Positions 32,648 to 41,538 of a DNA stretch of 64,000 nucleotides are shown piece by piece. The translations under genes were made by a program, and so were the position numbers. The stretch covers positions 1-64,000 of the forward strand of contig CAJUBP010000015.1 of NCBI GenBank assembly GCA_910584585.1. The letters are read 5' to 3'. Source of the DNA: an uncultured Lachnospiraceae bacterium (GTDB lineage: Bacteria > Bacillota > Clostridia > Lachnospirales > Lachnospiraceae). Within the stretch, counting starts at the first letter, position 1. Each line of letters begins with the position of its first letter. The notes under the pieces were generated by a model that was not told where the DNA came from, did not search any database, and saw only the letters and a program-made list of their open reading frames with translations.

Positions 32648-33157
32648 CTAAATACGCCCTAAAATTTGTTCTACAAATTCCCTTGCCCGCTCCAAATCTT
32701 CATCATTGGGATGGAACAGCCCCTCATCAAAATTCCGCAGCATCTTCTTTCTGCATTCCTCCTGCCTGGGATCTTCCATGGGAATCTCATAATTTTCCCG
32801 CACCTGCATGGGCATTTTCCCCTGACAGAGAAAAGCGCCCAGATATTCGCAGTCGTCCGGAATCCACACCTTTACCTTCTGTTCGATGGACTTGTAATAA
32901 TCCGCTCCGCTTCCCAGGCCGCAGGTACCGAACAGCGCCACTTTCTTTCCCTGAAGCTCCGACAGCATATCAATCACAGAGATATCGCAGGTCCCCCGAT
33001 CCACCCAGAACCCGATAAAAAATATTTCTGCGTCTTTTCCCCTATATTCTGTCATGCTCTGCATATCTTTGGACATCCCCGGAAGCGCGCTGAAAATCTC
33101 AGTGGCCACTTTCTTTGTATTGCCGGTGATACTGGAATACACCACCATATAATCCAT
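32648..33157 (-). CDS. Flavodoxin family protein
   Basis: 169 residues; FMN phosphate loop near the start, VVYSSITGNTKKVATEIFSAL, then AEIFFIGFWVDRGTCD and VALFGTCGLGSGADYY, the typical flavodoxin-like order. Extra C-terminal ~45 residues (MEDPRQEECRKKMLRNFDEG) are common in this clostridial subgroup. An electron carrier, partner unknown. AAGGAGGGCG precedes the ATG. It follows the J-domain gene by 12 bp on the same strand, so the DUF5685, J-domain and flavodoxin genes form an operon. Confidence 0.88.
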   Translation of the reverse strand: MDYMVVYSSITGNTKKVATEIFSALPGMSKDMQSMTEYRGKDAEIFFIGFWVDRGTCDISVIDMLSELQGKKVALFGTCGLGSGADYYKSIEQKVKVWIPDDCEYLGAFLCQGKMPMQVRENYEIPMEDPRQEECRKKMLRNFDEGLFHPNDEDLERAREFVEQILGRI

Positions 33158-33169
33158 GTTTCGCCCTCC

Positions 33170-33889
33170 TTAATAATAGGGTACTCCGCCGCAGCAAAAC
33201 CCTCCGCCGCAGCAGGCATTGCACGCAAGATTCGCCAGACAGAGCTTCATACAGAAATCTCCGCCCAAAACCGTTGGGCTTCCGTAACTCTGACGTCTGG
33301 CGTCATACCAGCTTCCCCCGTTCTGAAGCTGCGCGTAAAGCTGCTGATACTCCATATTTCCGGGTTCCATGGACACGGCTTTTTGGGCCGCATCCAGCGC
33401 CGCCACATTATTGCCCGCGCCGGAATTGGCAATGGCAGAAAGATAATGCCAGCGGGCGTCCCGGCTGCTCATACTGTTCAGCACGTTCAAAGCCTCCCGG
33501 TAGTGGCCGCTTCGGATATAATTGGAAGCCGCCTGCTGATAAGCGCTCTCTTCATCCTGACCGGAAGCCCTGCTCTGCTGACGTTCCCCAAAACCGCCGA
33601 AGCCGCCGAAAAAATCTCCGAAATCCCAGTAGCCGCCTTCGGAACTTCCCCGGCTCTGTCCGCTGTAACTGCCGGGCCCGTAGCCGCCGGCAGTTCCGCT
33701 CTCCTTCTCCCGCATAATCTGCTGATAAGCCTGCTGTATTTCTTTGAATTTTTCTTCCGCCTGTTCCTTATGGGGATTATTCACATTGGCGTCGGGATGA
33801 TATTTCCTGCTGAGAGAACGATATGCTTTCTTAATCTCTTCCTCTGTGGCGTTCCGATTCAGCCCAAGCACCGCATACGGATCATACAT
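33170..33889 (-). CDS. J-domain protein with cysteine-rich tail
   Basis: 239 residues. An N-terminal J-domain (MYDPYAVLGLNRNATEEEIK ... KYHPDAN with the HPD motif) stimulates Hsp70 ATPase. A Gly/Ser-rich linker follows (about residues 75-110), then two TPR-like helical repeats (QAASNYIRSGHYREALNVLN; AIANSGAGNNVAALDAAQKA) and an unusual C-terminus with several Cys (LANLACNACCGGGFCCGG), which may bind metal or a membrane. It is not classical DnaJ, as it lacks the zinc-finger and substrate domains. Its start overlaps the stop of the DUF5685 gene by 8 bp, indicating translational coupling. Confidence 0.88.
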   Translation of the reverse strand: MYDPYAVLGLNRNATEEEIKKAYRSLSRKYHPDANVNNPHKEQAEEKFKEIQQAYQQIMREKESGTAGGYGPGSYSGQSRGSSEGGYWDFGDFFGGFGGFGERQQSRASGQDEESAYQQAASNYIRSGHYREALNVLNSMSSRDARWHYLSAIANSGAGNNVAALDAAQKAVSMEPGNMEYQQLYAQLQNGGSWYDARRQSYGSPTVLGGDFCMKLCLANLACNACCGGGFCCGGVPYY

Positions 33890-34721
33890 CTGTTACTTTC
33901 CTCTCCCTGTTCTTCTTCACATATTCATACCGGCACCACACGCCGGAGTATAAAATATTCCTTAAAATCTCTGTATTCTCTACAATGGGAAGCCGCTCAA
34001 AAGCCCTGGAGCATTCAGACATCATCATACGCAGGAGCAGTTCTGCCTTCGCCTCAAACCCTTCCGTTCCGAAATCTTCCTGAAAAAGATTATAATTCCC
34101 TGTCTTTTGATCTTTTTCAACATCCTCGTAAGCATCCATCAGATAAATAAACTTTCCCAGGTAAAATCCAAGGCGGCGCAGCTCTGTCTCCCACTCGTCC
34201 TTTTGCCAGGCAAACATCTCTTCCATAATCCTGCCGAAACACCCAGACGCCTGATCCGGGTTCCTGCTGTTTTCCTTCTCGCACCGGCGAAGCTCCTTCA
34301 AATTCGCCCGAAAGAGAGACGCTTTCTCAGGATAGGATTCCTGAATCTTACGGCACTTCTTTTCCAGAAGCAGGGACAGCGCCCTTCTGGTCACCTTGCG
34401 CTCATCCTCCCAGTCGTCCAGACATTTGTAGTAGGACAGGAGCAAGTTCATGTCCGCCCCGTATTCTGTAAACTGATTGCTTCTTGCCGGATGCTTCCGC
34501 AGAGGATGCGCCATGCAGCTTACACAGCTTACCCTGGTCTTTGGTTCATAGAGACTGGTCAGCAGCAGAATCATAAAAGTCATATCATAGCTTAACGTAA
34601 TCTGGCCCCGCCTGCCGAACCGCTTCTTTAGCGTCTTGCAGAGACCGCAGTAATAAGACTGATAGAGATCAAATTCTCTGAATTTCATTTCCGGTTTATT
34701 TACAATAATATATCCAAACAT
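33882..34721 (-). CDS. DUF5685 family protein
   Basis: 279 residues from ATG 34721 (GAGGATATT before it). Features: MFGYIIVNKPEMKFREFDLY, YYCGLCKTLKKRFG with CxxC, a second cysteine pair in VSCVSCMAHP, and helical remainder with LGFYLGKFIYLMDAYEDVEK and GNYNLF. This matches the DUF5685 family, of unknown function; the helical part with acidic D/E motifs recalls isoprenoid-synthase folds, but I would not push that. Coupled to the J-domain gene. Confidence 0.8.
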   Translation of the reverse strand: MFGYIIVNKPEMKFREFDLYQSYYCGLCKTLKKRFGRRGQITLSYDMTFMILLLTSLYEPKTRVSCVSCMAHPLRKHPARSNQFTEYGADMNLLLSYYKCLDDWEDERKVTRRALSLLLEKKCRKIQESYPEKASLFRANLKELRRCEKENSRNPDQASGCFGRIMEEMFAWQKDEWETELRRLGFYLGKFIYLMDAYEDVEKDQKTGNYNLFQEDFGTEGFEAKAELLLRMMMSECSRAFERLPIVENTEILRNILYSGVWCRYEYVKKNRERKVTDV

Positions 34722-34864
34722 AATATCCTCTCTGTATGAATATATTCTACCCCTTCCGGCGGCAATTGCAATGAACAAAACCGAAAGATTCTATAAAAAA
34801 TTTATAAACTGATTCCCCTTCACACCCATGCCAATCAGCGGTGTGACTGGCGCAGGCATGAAAA

Positions 34865-36793
34865 TTAACATAAAATGCCTGCTTCCAGTTTCTCAATCTC
34901 CGCCGCCCACAGGGCGCTGCTGGCGTCGCTGGGCATCCTGAGATCCCCTCTGGGGGAAACTGCCACAGTCCCCACTTTGGGTCCGTCCGGCAGGCAGGAA
35001 CGCTTAAACTGCTGGGAGAAAAACCTCTTTACAAACACTTTCAGCCATTTCAATATTGTTTCTCCGCTGTATGTTCCATCAAAAGCATACTCTGCCAGCC
35101 GGTATATTTTGCCGGGACCGAAGCCGGAGCGGAGCATATGGTATAAAAAGAAATCGTGCAGCTCATAAGGACCTACAATATCTTCTGTCTTCTGGGAAAT
35201 CTGTCCCTCCTCCGGGGGCAGCAGTTCCGGACTGACGGGAGTGTCCAGCACATCCAAAAGAATTTTTTCCAGTTCAGAATCCCCGCAGGTATCCGCGTAA
35301 TACTGTACCAGATGCCGCACCAATGTCTTAGGCACCGACGCGTTTACCCCGTACATGGACATGTGATCTCCGTTGTAAGTGGCCCATCCCAAAGCCAATT
35401 CCGATAAATCCCCGGTGCCGACAACCATGCCGTTCACTTTGTTGGCAATATCCATCAGAATCTGTGTCCGCTCTCTGGCCTGTCCGTTTTCATACGTGAC
35501 GTCATGCTGATGTTCTTCATGGGCAATATCCCGGAAATGCACCCGCACCGCCTCTTTGATATCCACTTCTCTGAAATCTGTCCCAAGACATCGGATCAGG
35601 CTTACCGCATTGTCATACGTCCGGTCAGTGGTTCCGAATCCCGGCATGGTAACCGCATGAATTCCAGTCCGCTTAAGCCCTAACAAATCAAAAGCCCTCA
35701 CTGTCACAAGCAGAGCCAGAGTAGAATCCAGACCGCCGGAAATTCCAATGACCCCATGGCGGCAGCCGGTGTGCTCCAGCCGTTTTTTCAGCCCCATGGA
35801 CTGAATGGAGAGAATTTCCTCGCAGCGTTTCTCCCGCTCTTTGGCCTGGCTGGGCACAAAAGGCGCAGGATCTACAAAACGGGTCAGCTCTGTTCTTTCT
35901 TTTTTCAGATGGAAGGAAATCTCCCGGTAACCGCATGTTTTCCCGGTAAAGGTGGACATCCTTCTCCGCTGTCCTGCCAGCCTTTGCACATCAATTTCCC
36001 CATATACCGACTGGTTGCGAAACCGCTCCGCTTCCGCCAGCAAAATCCCGTTTTCCGCAATCATGTTATGGCCGGAATATACCACGTCCTGGGTGGATTC
36101 TCCCTCCCCTGCGCTAGCATAGACATAGCCGCAGATCAGCCGGGCGGACTGGCCCTCAACCAGATTTTTCCGGTAACGGTCTTTGCCGGTAATCTCGTCG
36201 CTGGCAGACAGATTCACAATCAGGCTGGCCCCCGCCAGCGCGTGGGAAATGCTGGGAGGCGCAGGCGTCCACAAATCCTCGCAGATTTCCGCCGCTATTT
36301 TCAATTCCGGAATGCTGTCCGCGCAAAACATCAGACGGCTTCCCATGGGAACCTTCAGATCCTCTGTCAGTTCCACTTCTACGGCTTCTTCCATGCCTGG
36401 AGTAAAATAGCGGCCCTCATAGAATTCATTGTAATTGGGAATGCAGGTTTTGGGCACCAGCCCCAGCACCGTTCCGTTTCCCAGAACTGCCGCCGCATTG
36501 TACAGCCGCCCGTTCCACCCAATGGGAAGCCCCACAAAGACCAGCATATTTTTCCCGTTGGTCTCTGCCGCAATCTCAAGCAAGGCTTCTTTGGCCTGGC
36601 GCAGCAGCGGCTCCATCAGAAACAAGTCCCCGCAGGTATAACCGGTAATGCACAGTTCCGGAAAAACCACTACAACTGCCCTCTTTCGTTCCGCCTCTTC
36701 TATTTTCTCTATAATTGCCTGTTTGTTGCCTGCAGGGTCGGCCACCCTGACTTTCGGCGTTACCGCCGCAACTTTGATAAATCCGTCTTTCAC
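34865..36793 (-). CDS. nadE: NAD+ synthase, glutamine-dependent
   Basis: 642 residues, two domains. N-terminal nitrilase-type glutaminase (VVVFPELCITGYTCGDLF with Glu; LVPKTCIPNYNEFYEGRYF with Lys; CAEICEDLW region with Cys in AAEICEDLWTP). C-terminal ATP-pyrophosphatase NAD synthase domain (GVIGISGGLDSTLALLV, GTGDLSELALGWATYNGDHM). Converts deamido-NAD plus glutamine to NAD+. The start is GTG 36793 with AAAGGAGC upstream. Lies about 95 bp downstream of hslO on the same strand. Length and motifs are complete. Confidence 0.95.
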   Translation of the reverse strand: MKDGFIKVAAVTPKVRVADPAGNKQAIIEKIEEAERKRAVVVVFPELCITGYTCGDLFLMEPLLRQAKEALLEIAAETNGKNMLVFVGLPIGWNGRLYNAAAVLGNGTVLGLVPKTCIPNYNEFYEGRYFTPGMEEAVEVELTEDLKVPMGSRLMFCADSIPELKIAAEICEDLWTPAPPSISHALAGASLIVNLSASDEITGKDRYRKNLVEGQSARLICGYVYASAGEGESTQDVVYSGHNMIAENGILLAEAERFRNQSVYGEIDVQRLAGQRRRMSTFTGKTCGYREISFHLKKERTELTRFVDPAPFVPSQAKEREKRCEEILSIQSMGLKKRLEHTGCRHGVIGISGGLDSTLALLVTVRAFDLLGLKRTGIHAVTMPGFGTTDRTYDNAVSLIRCLGTDFREVDIKEAVRVHFRDIAHEEHQHDVTYENGQARERTQILMDIANKVNGMVVGTGDLSELALGWATYNGDHMSMYGVNASVPKTLVRHLVQYYADTCGDSELEKILLDVLDTPVSPELLPPEEGQISQKTEDIVGPYELHDFFLYHMLRSGFGPGKIYRLAEYAFDGTYSGETILKWLKVFVKRFFSQQFKRSCLPDGPKVGTVAVSPRGDLRMPSDASSALWAAEIEKLEAGILC

Positions 36794-36888
36794 TGGCTGC
36801 TCCTTTCTCAGAACTTATTGACAGGCCTCCTGTGCCGTCTCCCGCTCATTTCCCGCGGCAGCGCCCGCCATATCTCTCATCCCTATTT

Positions 36889-37761
36889 TTAATTCTCCAA
36901 CAGCATCTTCAAATCCTCCGGCGTAAAAATATAATGCTTATCGCAGAACTGGCAGTTTACCTCAATGGGTTCATTCTCTTCAATCATTTCCTGAATATCT
37001 TTGACGCCGATGCTGACAATTGCTTTGGTCACACGCTCCCGGGAACAATCACAGCGATATTTTGCCGGCATCCGATCCGTAATTGTAAGGCCCTGTTCTC
37101 CCAATATCCGCTCTAACAGCCCCTCCGGCGAGAGCCCCTGTTCCAGTAAATCCGTAACAGAAGTGATTCCGGCGATTTTTTCCTCCAATGCCCCAATCAC
37201 GGATTCTTCCGCAAAAGGCATAAGCTGAATGATAAATCCTCCTGCCTGTTTTACCGTATTGTCTCTATTCATCAAAACGCCCAGCCCCACGGCTGAAGGC
37301 ACCTGCTCGGAAGTGGCAAAATAATAGGTCAAATCTTCTGCAATCTCCGAAGTCTGCAGCGCCACCTGGCCCACATAGGGATCCCGCAGGCCCATATCTT
37401 TGATCACACTTAATATCCCCGGCCCCAGGGCGCCGCCCACGTCCAGTTTTCCCTTTGCGTTGGGAGGCAGCATCACGTCCGGCACATGGGGATAGCCTTT
37501 GACATTCCCTCTGCTGTCCGCCGTTACAGTCATTCCTTTTGCCTCGCCGCTGCATTTGATTTGAAGGGTCAGCAGGTCATGTTCGCCTTTCATCATAGCC
37601 CCCATCATGGCTCCGCCTGTCAGAAGCCTGCCCAAAGCCGCTGTTATGATGGGGCTGGTATTGTGATAGATTCTCGCCTGTTCCGCCAGTTCTCTGGAGG
37701 TCATGGCAAAGGCCCGTATCTGGTGATTTGCCGCCGCTGCTCTTACAATGTAATCCTTCAT
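36889..37761 (-). CDS. hslO: Redox-regulated chaperone Hsp33
   Basis: 290 residues. Substrate-binding N-terminal domain (VRAAAANHQIRAFAMTSREL; LLTGGAMMGAMMKGEHDLLT; GGFIIQLMPFAEESVIGALE) and the C-terminal zinc switch with C-D-C (YRCDCSRERV) and C-Q-F-C (VNCQFCDKHYIF). Under oxidative stress these cysteines form disulfides and activate holdase function. AGAAAGGAAC precedes the ATG. Complete; followed by nadE. Upstream is a palindromic repeat element at 37834-37997. Confidence 0.95.
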   Translation of the reverse strand: MKDYIVRAAAANHQIRAFAMTSRELAEQARIYHNTSPIITAALGRLLTGGAMMGAMMKGEHDLLTLQIKCSGEAKGMTVTADSRGNVKGYPHVPDVMLPPNAKGKLDVGGALGPGILSVIKDMGLRDPYVGQVALQTSEIAEDLTYYFATSEQVPSAVGLGVLMNRDNTVKQAGGFIIQLMPFAEESVIGALEEKIAGITSVTDLLEQGLSPEGLLERILGEQGLTITDRMPAKYRCDCSRERVTKAIVSIGVKDIQEMIEENEPIEVNCQFCDKHYIFTPEDLKMLLEN

Positions 37762-37833
37762 GTTCCTTTCTCCCTTGCAATCTTTTCTGTTCCCGTTTCT
37801 CCTGCTGCTTTAAGCGCCCCTCCGGCTGCTGTC

Positions 37834-37997
37834 TTAGGAACTGTGCAGAAATAAATTTACCAGATTGCGCCGGATATTTCTTCGAGAGTGCGAAACAAAA
37901 ATCAGGCGCATAGCGGACTATGTAACTGATTTTTGTTCCGTGCTATCGGAGAAATAAACAAGCAAGATGGTAAATTTATTTTTGCACAGTTCCTTAG
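37834..37997. repeat. MITE-like palindromic element, family A (copy 1)
   Basis: Terminal inverted repeats of about 28 bp, TTAGGAACTGTGCAGAAAT... and its complement ending ...GCACAGTTCCTTA (37968-37996). A second nested pair CAAAAATCAG/CTGATTTTTG lies inside. Non-coding. Related ends occur at 56425-56508, 60081-60146 and, one-sided, 53203-53225. Confidence 0.7.
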
Positions 37998-38012
37998 CTG
38001 CAGTGTAATCTT

Positions 38013-38846
38013 TCATTTTCCCGTTTCTCTTGCAACTATGGTAACCCGCTGGCTGTCGGCCCTTACCGGTTCCCTGGTAAATCCGTCAAAAACCGCCAGC
38101 ACTTCCAACCCGGCCTGTTCCAGCAGCATTCTCACCTGTTTCAGCTCATATCCTCTCTGGAAATGGGTTTCTTCGTATTTCCGGTACAATTGGGAATTTT
38201 TCCTTTCCCGGATAAAAAGCGTCAGATCATATTGGTTGATGTTTTCTTCTTCATCGTAGAAATTTTCCCAGAGAAAGCTGCCTTCTTCCCTGTTTTCGCA
38301 TATTACATTTTCTCCTAATACTTCCCTGTATTTGTACAAAGTATTCAGATCGAAAATGAAGATTCCGCCCGGATCCAGATAATTATTCACCAGCCGGAAA
38401 ACCTGCAGCAATTCCTCTTCTTCCAAAATATAGTTGACGCAATCGCAAATGCTGACTGCCGCTTTTACCGTCCCATATAATTCAAATTCCCGCATATCCT
38501 GCAGCAGATATAAAATGCTTTCCGCCTCTGATTTGCTTTCTTCCTCAGCGGCCAGGCAAGCCTCTGATTTGCTTTCTTCCTCAGCGGCCAGGCAGTCTTC
38601 CGATTCGCCTTCAGCCTCCCTGGCCATCAGCAGCATTTCCTCCGAATTGTCAATGCCAATCATATCATATCCGGCCCGGGACAGCAGCCTTGTCATCTTC
38701 CCGGTCCCGCAGCCTAATTCCAGAACAATCCCCTCTGTGACTCCGTATTCTTTCAGCAGGCCGACGAGATACCGGCTCCATTCTTCATAGGGCACATTGT
38801 CCATAAACATATCATAGACCTGGGCAAATCCTGTATATGCCTCCAT
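38013..38846 (-). CDS. Class I SAM-dependent methyltransferase
   Basis: 277 residues from ATG 38846 (GGAGGATTC before it). Rossmann methyltransferase: motif I VLELGCGTGKMTRLLS, motif II MIGIDNSEEML, and DCVNYILEEEELLQVF. The substrate is unknown; similar proteins are only annotated as methyltransferases. An acidic insertion after the second strand carries a 12-residue repeat in tandem (CLAAEEESKSEA twice), encoded by a 36-bp DNA repeat, in a surface loop and in frame. Ends close to the family A repeat; divergent from the membrane-protein gene at 38938. Confidence 0.88.
   Translation of the reverse strand: MEAYTGFAQVYDMFMDNVPYEEWSRYLVGLLKEYGVTEGIVLELGCGTGKMTRLLSRAGYDMIGIDNSEEMLLMAREAEGESEDCLAAEEESKSEACLAAEEESKSEAESILYLLQDMREFELYGTVKAAVSICDCVNYILEEEELLQVFRLVNNYLDPGGIFIFDLNTLYKYREVLGENVICENREEGSFLWENFYDEEENINQYDLTLFIRERKNSQLYRKYEETHFQRGYELKQVRMLLEQAGLEVLAVFDGFTREPVRADSQRVTIVARETGK
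38524..38595. repeat. 36-bp tandem duplication inside the methyltransferase gene
   Basis: Two copies of a 36-bp unit (38524-38559 and 38560-38595) differing only at the last base. They add 12 acidic residues in frame; slippage could change the copy number. Confidence 0.85.
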
Positions 38847-38937
38847 AAGAATCCTCCATTTTCCCTTGATTATTTTTCTCAAAAAACGTATACTAATATA
38901 TTATAGTAAAAACGGACAAGTTTTGCAAGGAGCCTTT

Positions 38938-39999
38938 ATGACTGAAAATTATGACCACTATATATCCAGACATATCCGCCGGGTCTACCGCCGCCGTCTG
39001 ATATCCCCGATTCTCTATTTGATTTTTCTGATGATCCTGTGGATGTCCCTTCCCCTGTACGATATACTGTTTCCTCAGACGCTGGACAGTTCTGATGACT
39101 TAAGCCAATACACGGACCATCATTCCTCTTACATAGAAGCAGCATTGACAGACCTGTATTTTACCGGATACACCAATGAAACTTTTGGGCGCACCGCCGG
39201 CTATTATTACTATACCCAGCCTTCCAAGGGACAGCCCTGCATGATTGTGCTTCTCTCCCCTTCCACCTGCGAAGAGGGGCTTCCCGCCATAGATTCTGTC
39301 CATATCCGGGGCAGGGTCTTAAAGGAAAATCCAGCCTATCACTCCCTGCTGGAACGCCTGGCGGAAGATTTAAACTGGACCGCCCAGGGGATCTCCAAAT
39401 CGGTCAGCCCTTATTTTATCAGTGAGCCGGCCTTTCTGCTGGCCCCCAGCGTGATTCTGCTGACAATATATTTCGCTACAGGCGCCTATGCCCTGCTGCA
39501 TATTATTTTTGCCCTGATTTATATTCAGTTTCCGGTATTTTCGCCTGCCTGCCGGCAGCTGGGACGCTTTGGCAAAGCCAAGGAGCTGCTCACCCAGGCG
39601 GAAACGGAACTTGCCACGCTGCCGCAGCTTGCCACCGAGGACATGTTCATCACCGAACACTACTTTATCGTCCTTGCCGGCTACGGCGCAGCCATTATTC
39701 CCATACAGGAAATCCTGTGGATTTACAAGCATTCCACACTGCACAAGATTCTGTGGTATCATTTCAGCATATCTTATACGCTGCACATTACCGCCAGAAA
39801 GCGCCTGCATTTCCATTGCCCCAAAAATATGAAATCTGACATCGACGGCATTATGGATTATCTGGCGGAGGCAAATCATGAGATCCTGGTTGGATTCAGC
39901 GAAGAAAACCGGCTGAAAGTACATGGAAAACGAAGTTTTCCGATTCAATTTGAGAAAGTCATTGCGGCTGTTAAAAAGAAATTTAAGAAGAGAGTATAA
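38938..39999 (+). CDS. Two-helix membrane protein of unknown function (DUF6709-like)
   Basis: 353 residues from ATG 38938, with AAGGAGCC before it. A basic N-terminus (RHIRRVYRRR) leads into a membrane helix (PILYLIFLMILWMSLPLYDI), a ~110-residue probably extracellular part with a Tyr-rich stretch, a second membrane helix region around PSVILLTIYFATGAYALLHI IFALIYI, and a cytoplasmic domain containing ITEHYFIVLAGYGAAIIPIQ and LHFHCPKNMKSDIDGIMDYL. It resembles the DUF6709 membrane proteins, with low certainty. Function unknown; single gene. Confidence 0.65.
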   Translation: MTENYDHYISRHIRRVYRRRLISPILYLIFLMILWMSLPLYDILFPQTLDSSDDLSQYTDHHSSYIEAALTDLYFTGYTNETFGRTAGYYYYTQPSKGQPCMIVLLSPSTCEEGLPAIDSVHIRGRVLKENPAYHSLLERLAEDLNWTAQGISKSVSPYFISEPAFLLAPSVILLTIYFATGAYALLHIIFALIYIQFPVFSPACRQLGRFGKAKELLTQAETELATLPQLATEDMFITEHYFIVLAGYGAAIIPIQEILWIYKHSTLHKILWYHFSISYTLHITARKRLHFHCPKNMKSDIDGIMDYLAEANHEILVGFSEENRLKVHGKRSFPIQFEKVIAAVKKKFKKRV

Positions 40000-40094
40000 T
40001 GCTGCTGCATAGGAACAATTTAGGCTAGAGCAAACAATCCATATTCCGTCCGCATTTCAATTATGAATCGTTCACTGCAGTACTCGGAAAGAAA

Positions 40095-40120
40095 AGAGCG
40101 GTGGCAAGTTCCGCTCTTTT
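40095..40120. terminator. Bidirectional terminator
   Basis: AGAGCGG/CCGCTCT stem with A-run before and T-run after, between the membrane-protein gene (+) and the 59-residue gene (-). Confidence 0.75.
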
Positions 40121-40122
40121 TG

Positions 40123-40302
40123 TTACTCAATTGTTAAATTCTCTGTTACAATTCCCAATGCTTCAAGTTTCGCTTTCGCCTTGCGAAGCTGATTAGATAA
40201 TTCCTTGTCTTTATCCTCCGCTTTTTGAATACGCTGTAAATCTGTGTAAATATCAATCATAATTGCAGCCTGCTCTTTCTCTGTCATCTCCAAACCCTCC
40301 AT
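40123..40302 (-). CDS. Small coiled-coil-like protein, hypothetical
   Basis: 59 residues: MEGLEMTEKEQAAIMIDIYT, then a charged helix DLQRIQKAEDKDKELSNQLR and the tail KLEALGIVTENLTIE. AAAGGAG lies 9 bases before the ATG, and the stop is just before a terminator, so it has all signs of a real gene despite its size. I know no function. Confidence 0.6.
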   Translation of the reverse strand: MEGLEMTEKEQAAIMIDIYTDLQRIQKAEDKDKELSNQLRKAKAKLEALGIVTENLTIE

Positions 40303-40429
40303 CTTCTCATTCTCCTTTCCGTTTCATCAGATTTGCTTGCCTCATCTGAGCATATTAGTATATTAATTTTAAAGCTGACCGAATTTTTCCCGGCAGTTGC
40401 GTCCGCAGCCAAATGATAAAAGGTTCATC

Positions 40430-41464
40430 TTAAGAAAATAATCCCGTAAAGAACTCCAGAATCGACCGGAAGAAATCCGCCACCTTATCAAAAATGCTTT
40501 TGGCGTCCAGGTTTGAAATCTTCTCATACAATTCCTCCGCCTGATCTTTGATGGAATCCACATCCAGATCCAGTTCTCCGATTTTCTGCAGAAGATCGGT
40601 AAGTTCCGCAATCTCGTTTTCCGCCAGAGTAATGTCAAACTGTCTGCAGGCCTCTGCAATGGCCTCCTTGATGTCATTCTCGGAATCCAGCCCCTTCTCA
40701 ATAACCTCCTGTTTCAGATAAGCCACAAGCTCTTCCGCTTTCTGAGAATCTCCCACCGCTTCCGCAATGTCTCCGGTCAATACCAGTTCATTCAGAGCTG
40801 TGTCCATGCTCTGCTCAGAAACTTTTGCCCCGGTCATATCGGAATATGCTTTCATGGCTCCCACCAGGGCAGCGGTGCCTGAAATGGGAAAAGGCCCTGC
40901 CACAATGATATCGGCGTCGGTAATTCCGGCAGTGATCAGCGCATTTTTATACATTCCTATGGTGCAGTAAGAAATATTTTTGGTGGTAATATTAATTCCG
41001 TTTCCCTGATCTCTTTTTACAATCAGAACCGAAGACAAGGCCCGGGTTCCGATTTTGCCTGCGTCTACATATTCCCCTAAATATTCGTGTTCTTCTTGGT
41101 TGGTAATATAAATCACATCGTAATCCGCCAGTTCGGCAGGATTAATGCCCAGAAGCGACAGCACTGTTTCCTGCTGTGCCGGCGACAAATTAGCTCCCAA
41201 AGCCAGATACGGCTTATCCGCCTTGGTGATTGGCTCTGTCACTTCTCCCTGTTCTTCTAAGACATCCTCTTGGGACGTGCCCGGATTCTCTTTCTGTTCC
41301 GTTTCCTTGGAATCTTCCGCCCCCTGTCTGTCTTCCGCCTCCTGGCTGCTTCCCGGCGCCACTTCCTTTTCATCTGTCTCTGAGGCCCATGCCTGCGCCG
41401 GCGCCAGTACTGCAACCATGCAGGCCAGCAGCAGAGCAATGATTCGTTTCCCGTATTCTTTCAT
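40430..41464 (-). CDS. Secreted DUF1002 (YpuA-like) protein
   Basis: 344 residues from ATG 41464, directly behind GGAGGTAACC. Signal peptide (KRIIALLLACMVAVLAPAQA, cleavage probably after AWA), then a ~60-residue acidic low-complexity linker, then the DUF1002 domain (LALGANLSPAQQETVLSLLG; VLIVKRDQGNGINITTKNIS; GPFPISGTAALVGAMKAYSD). The C-terminus is helical with an amphipathic end (FDKVADFFRSILEFFTGLFS). Exported to the cell surface or medium; function unknown. Single gene. Confidence 0.85.
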   Translation of the reverse strand: MKEYGKRIIALLLACMVAVLAPAQAWASETDEKEVAPGSSQEAEDRQGAEDSKETEQKENPGTSQEDVLEEQGEVTEPITKADKPYLALGANLSPAQQETVLSLLGINPAELADYDVIYITNQEEHEYLGEYVDAGKIGTRALSSVLIVKRDQGNGINITTKNISYCTIGMYKNALITAGITDADIIVAGPFPISGTAALVGAMKAYSDMTGAKVSEQSMDTALNELVLTGDIAEAVGDSQKAEELVAYLKQEVIEKGLDSENDIKEAIAEACRQFDITLAENEIAELTDLLQKIGELDLDVDSIKDQAEELYEKISNLDAKSIFDKVADFFRSILEFFTGLFS

Positions 41465-41538
41465 GGTTACCTCCATTCCGGCTATGAGCGAATCTGCGGC
41501 AATTCAGGCAAAACGCCGCCTGAGCTGTTCTGTAAGCC

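Noticed and set aside
32666..34150. 494-residue forward frame across the flavodoxin, J-domain and DUF5685 genes
   Set aside because: It is antisense to three well-recognised genes; long only because of codon bias in the opposite strand.
35756..36892. 378-residue forward frame opposite nadE
   Set aside because: Antisense shadow of the NAD synthetase gene, without start signals.
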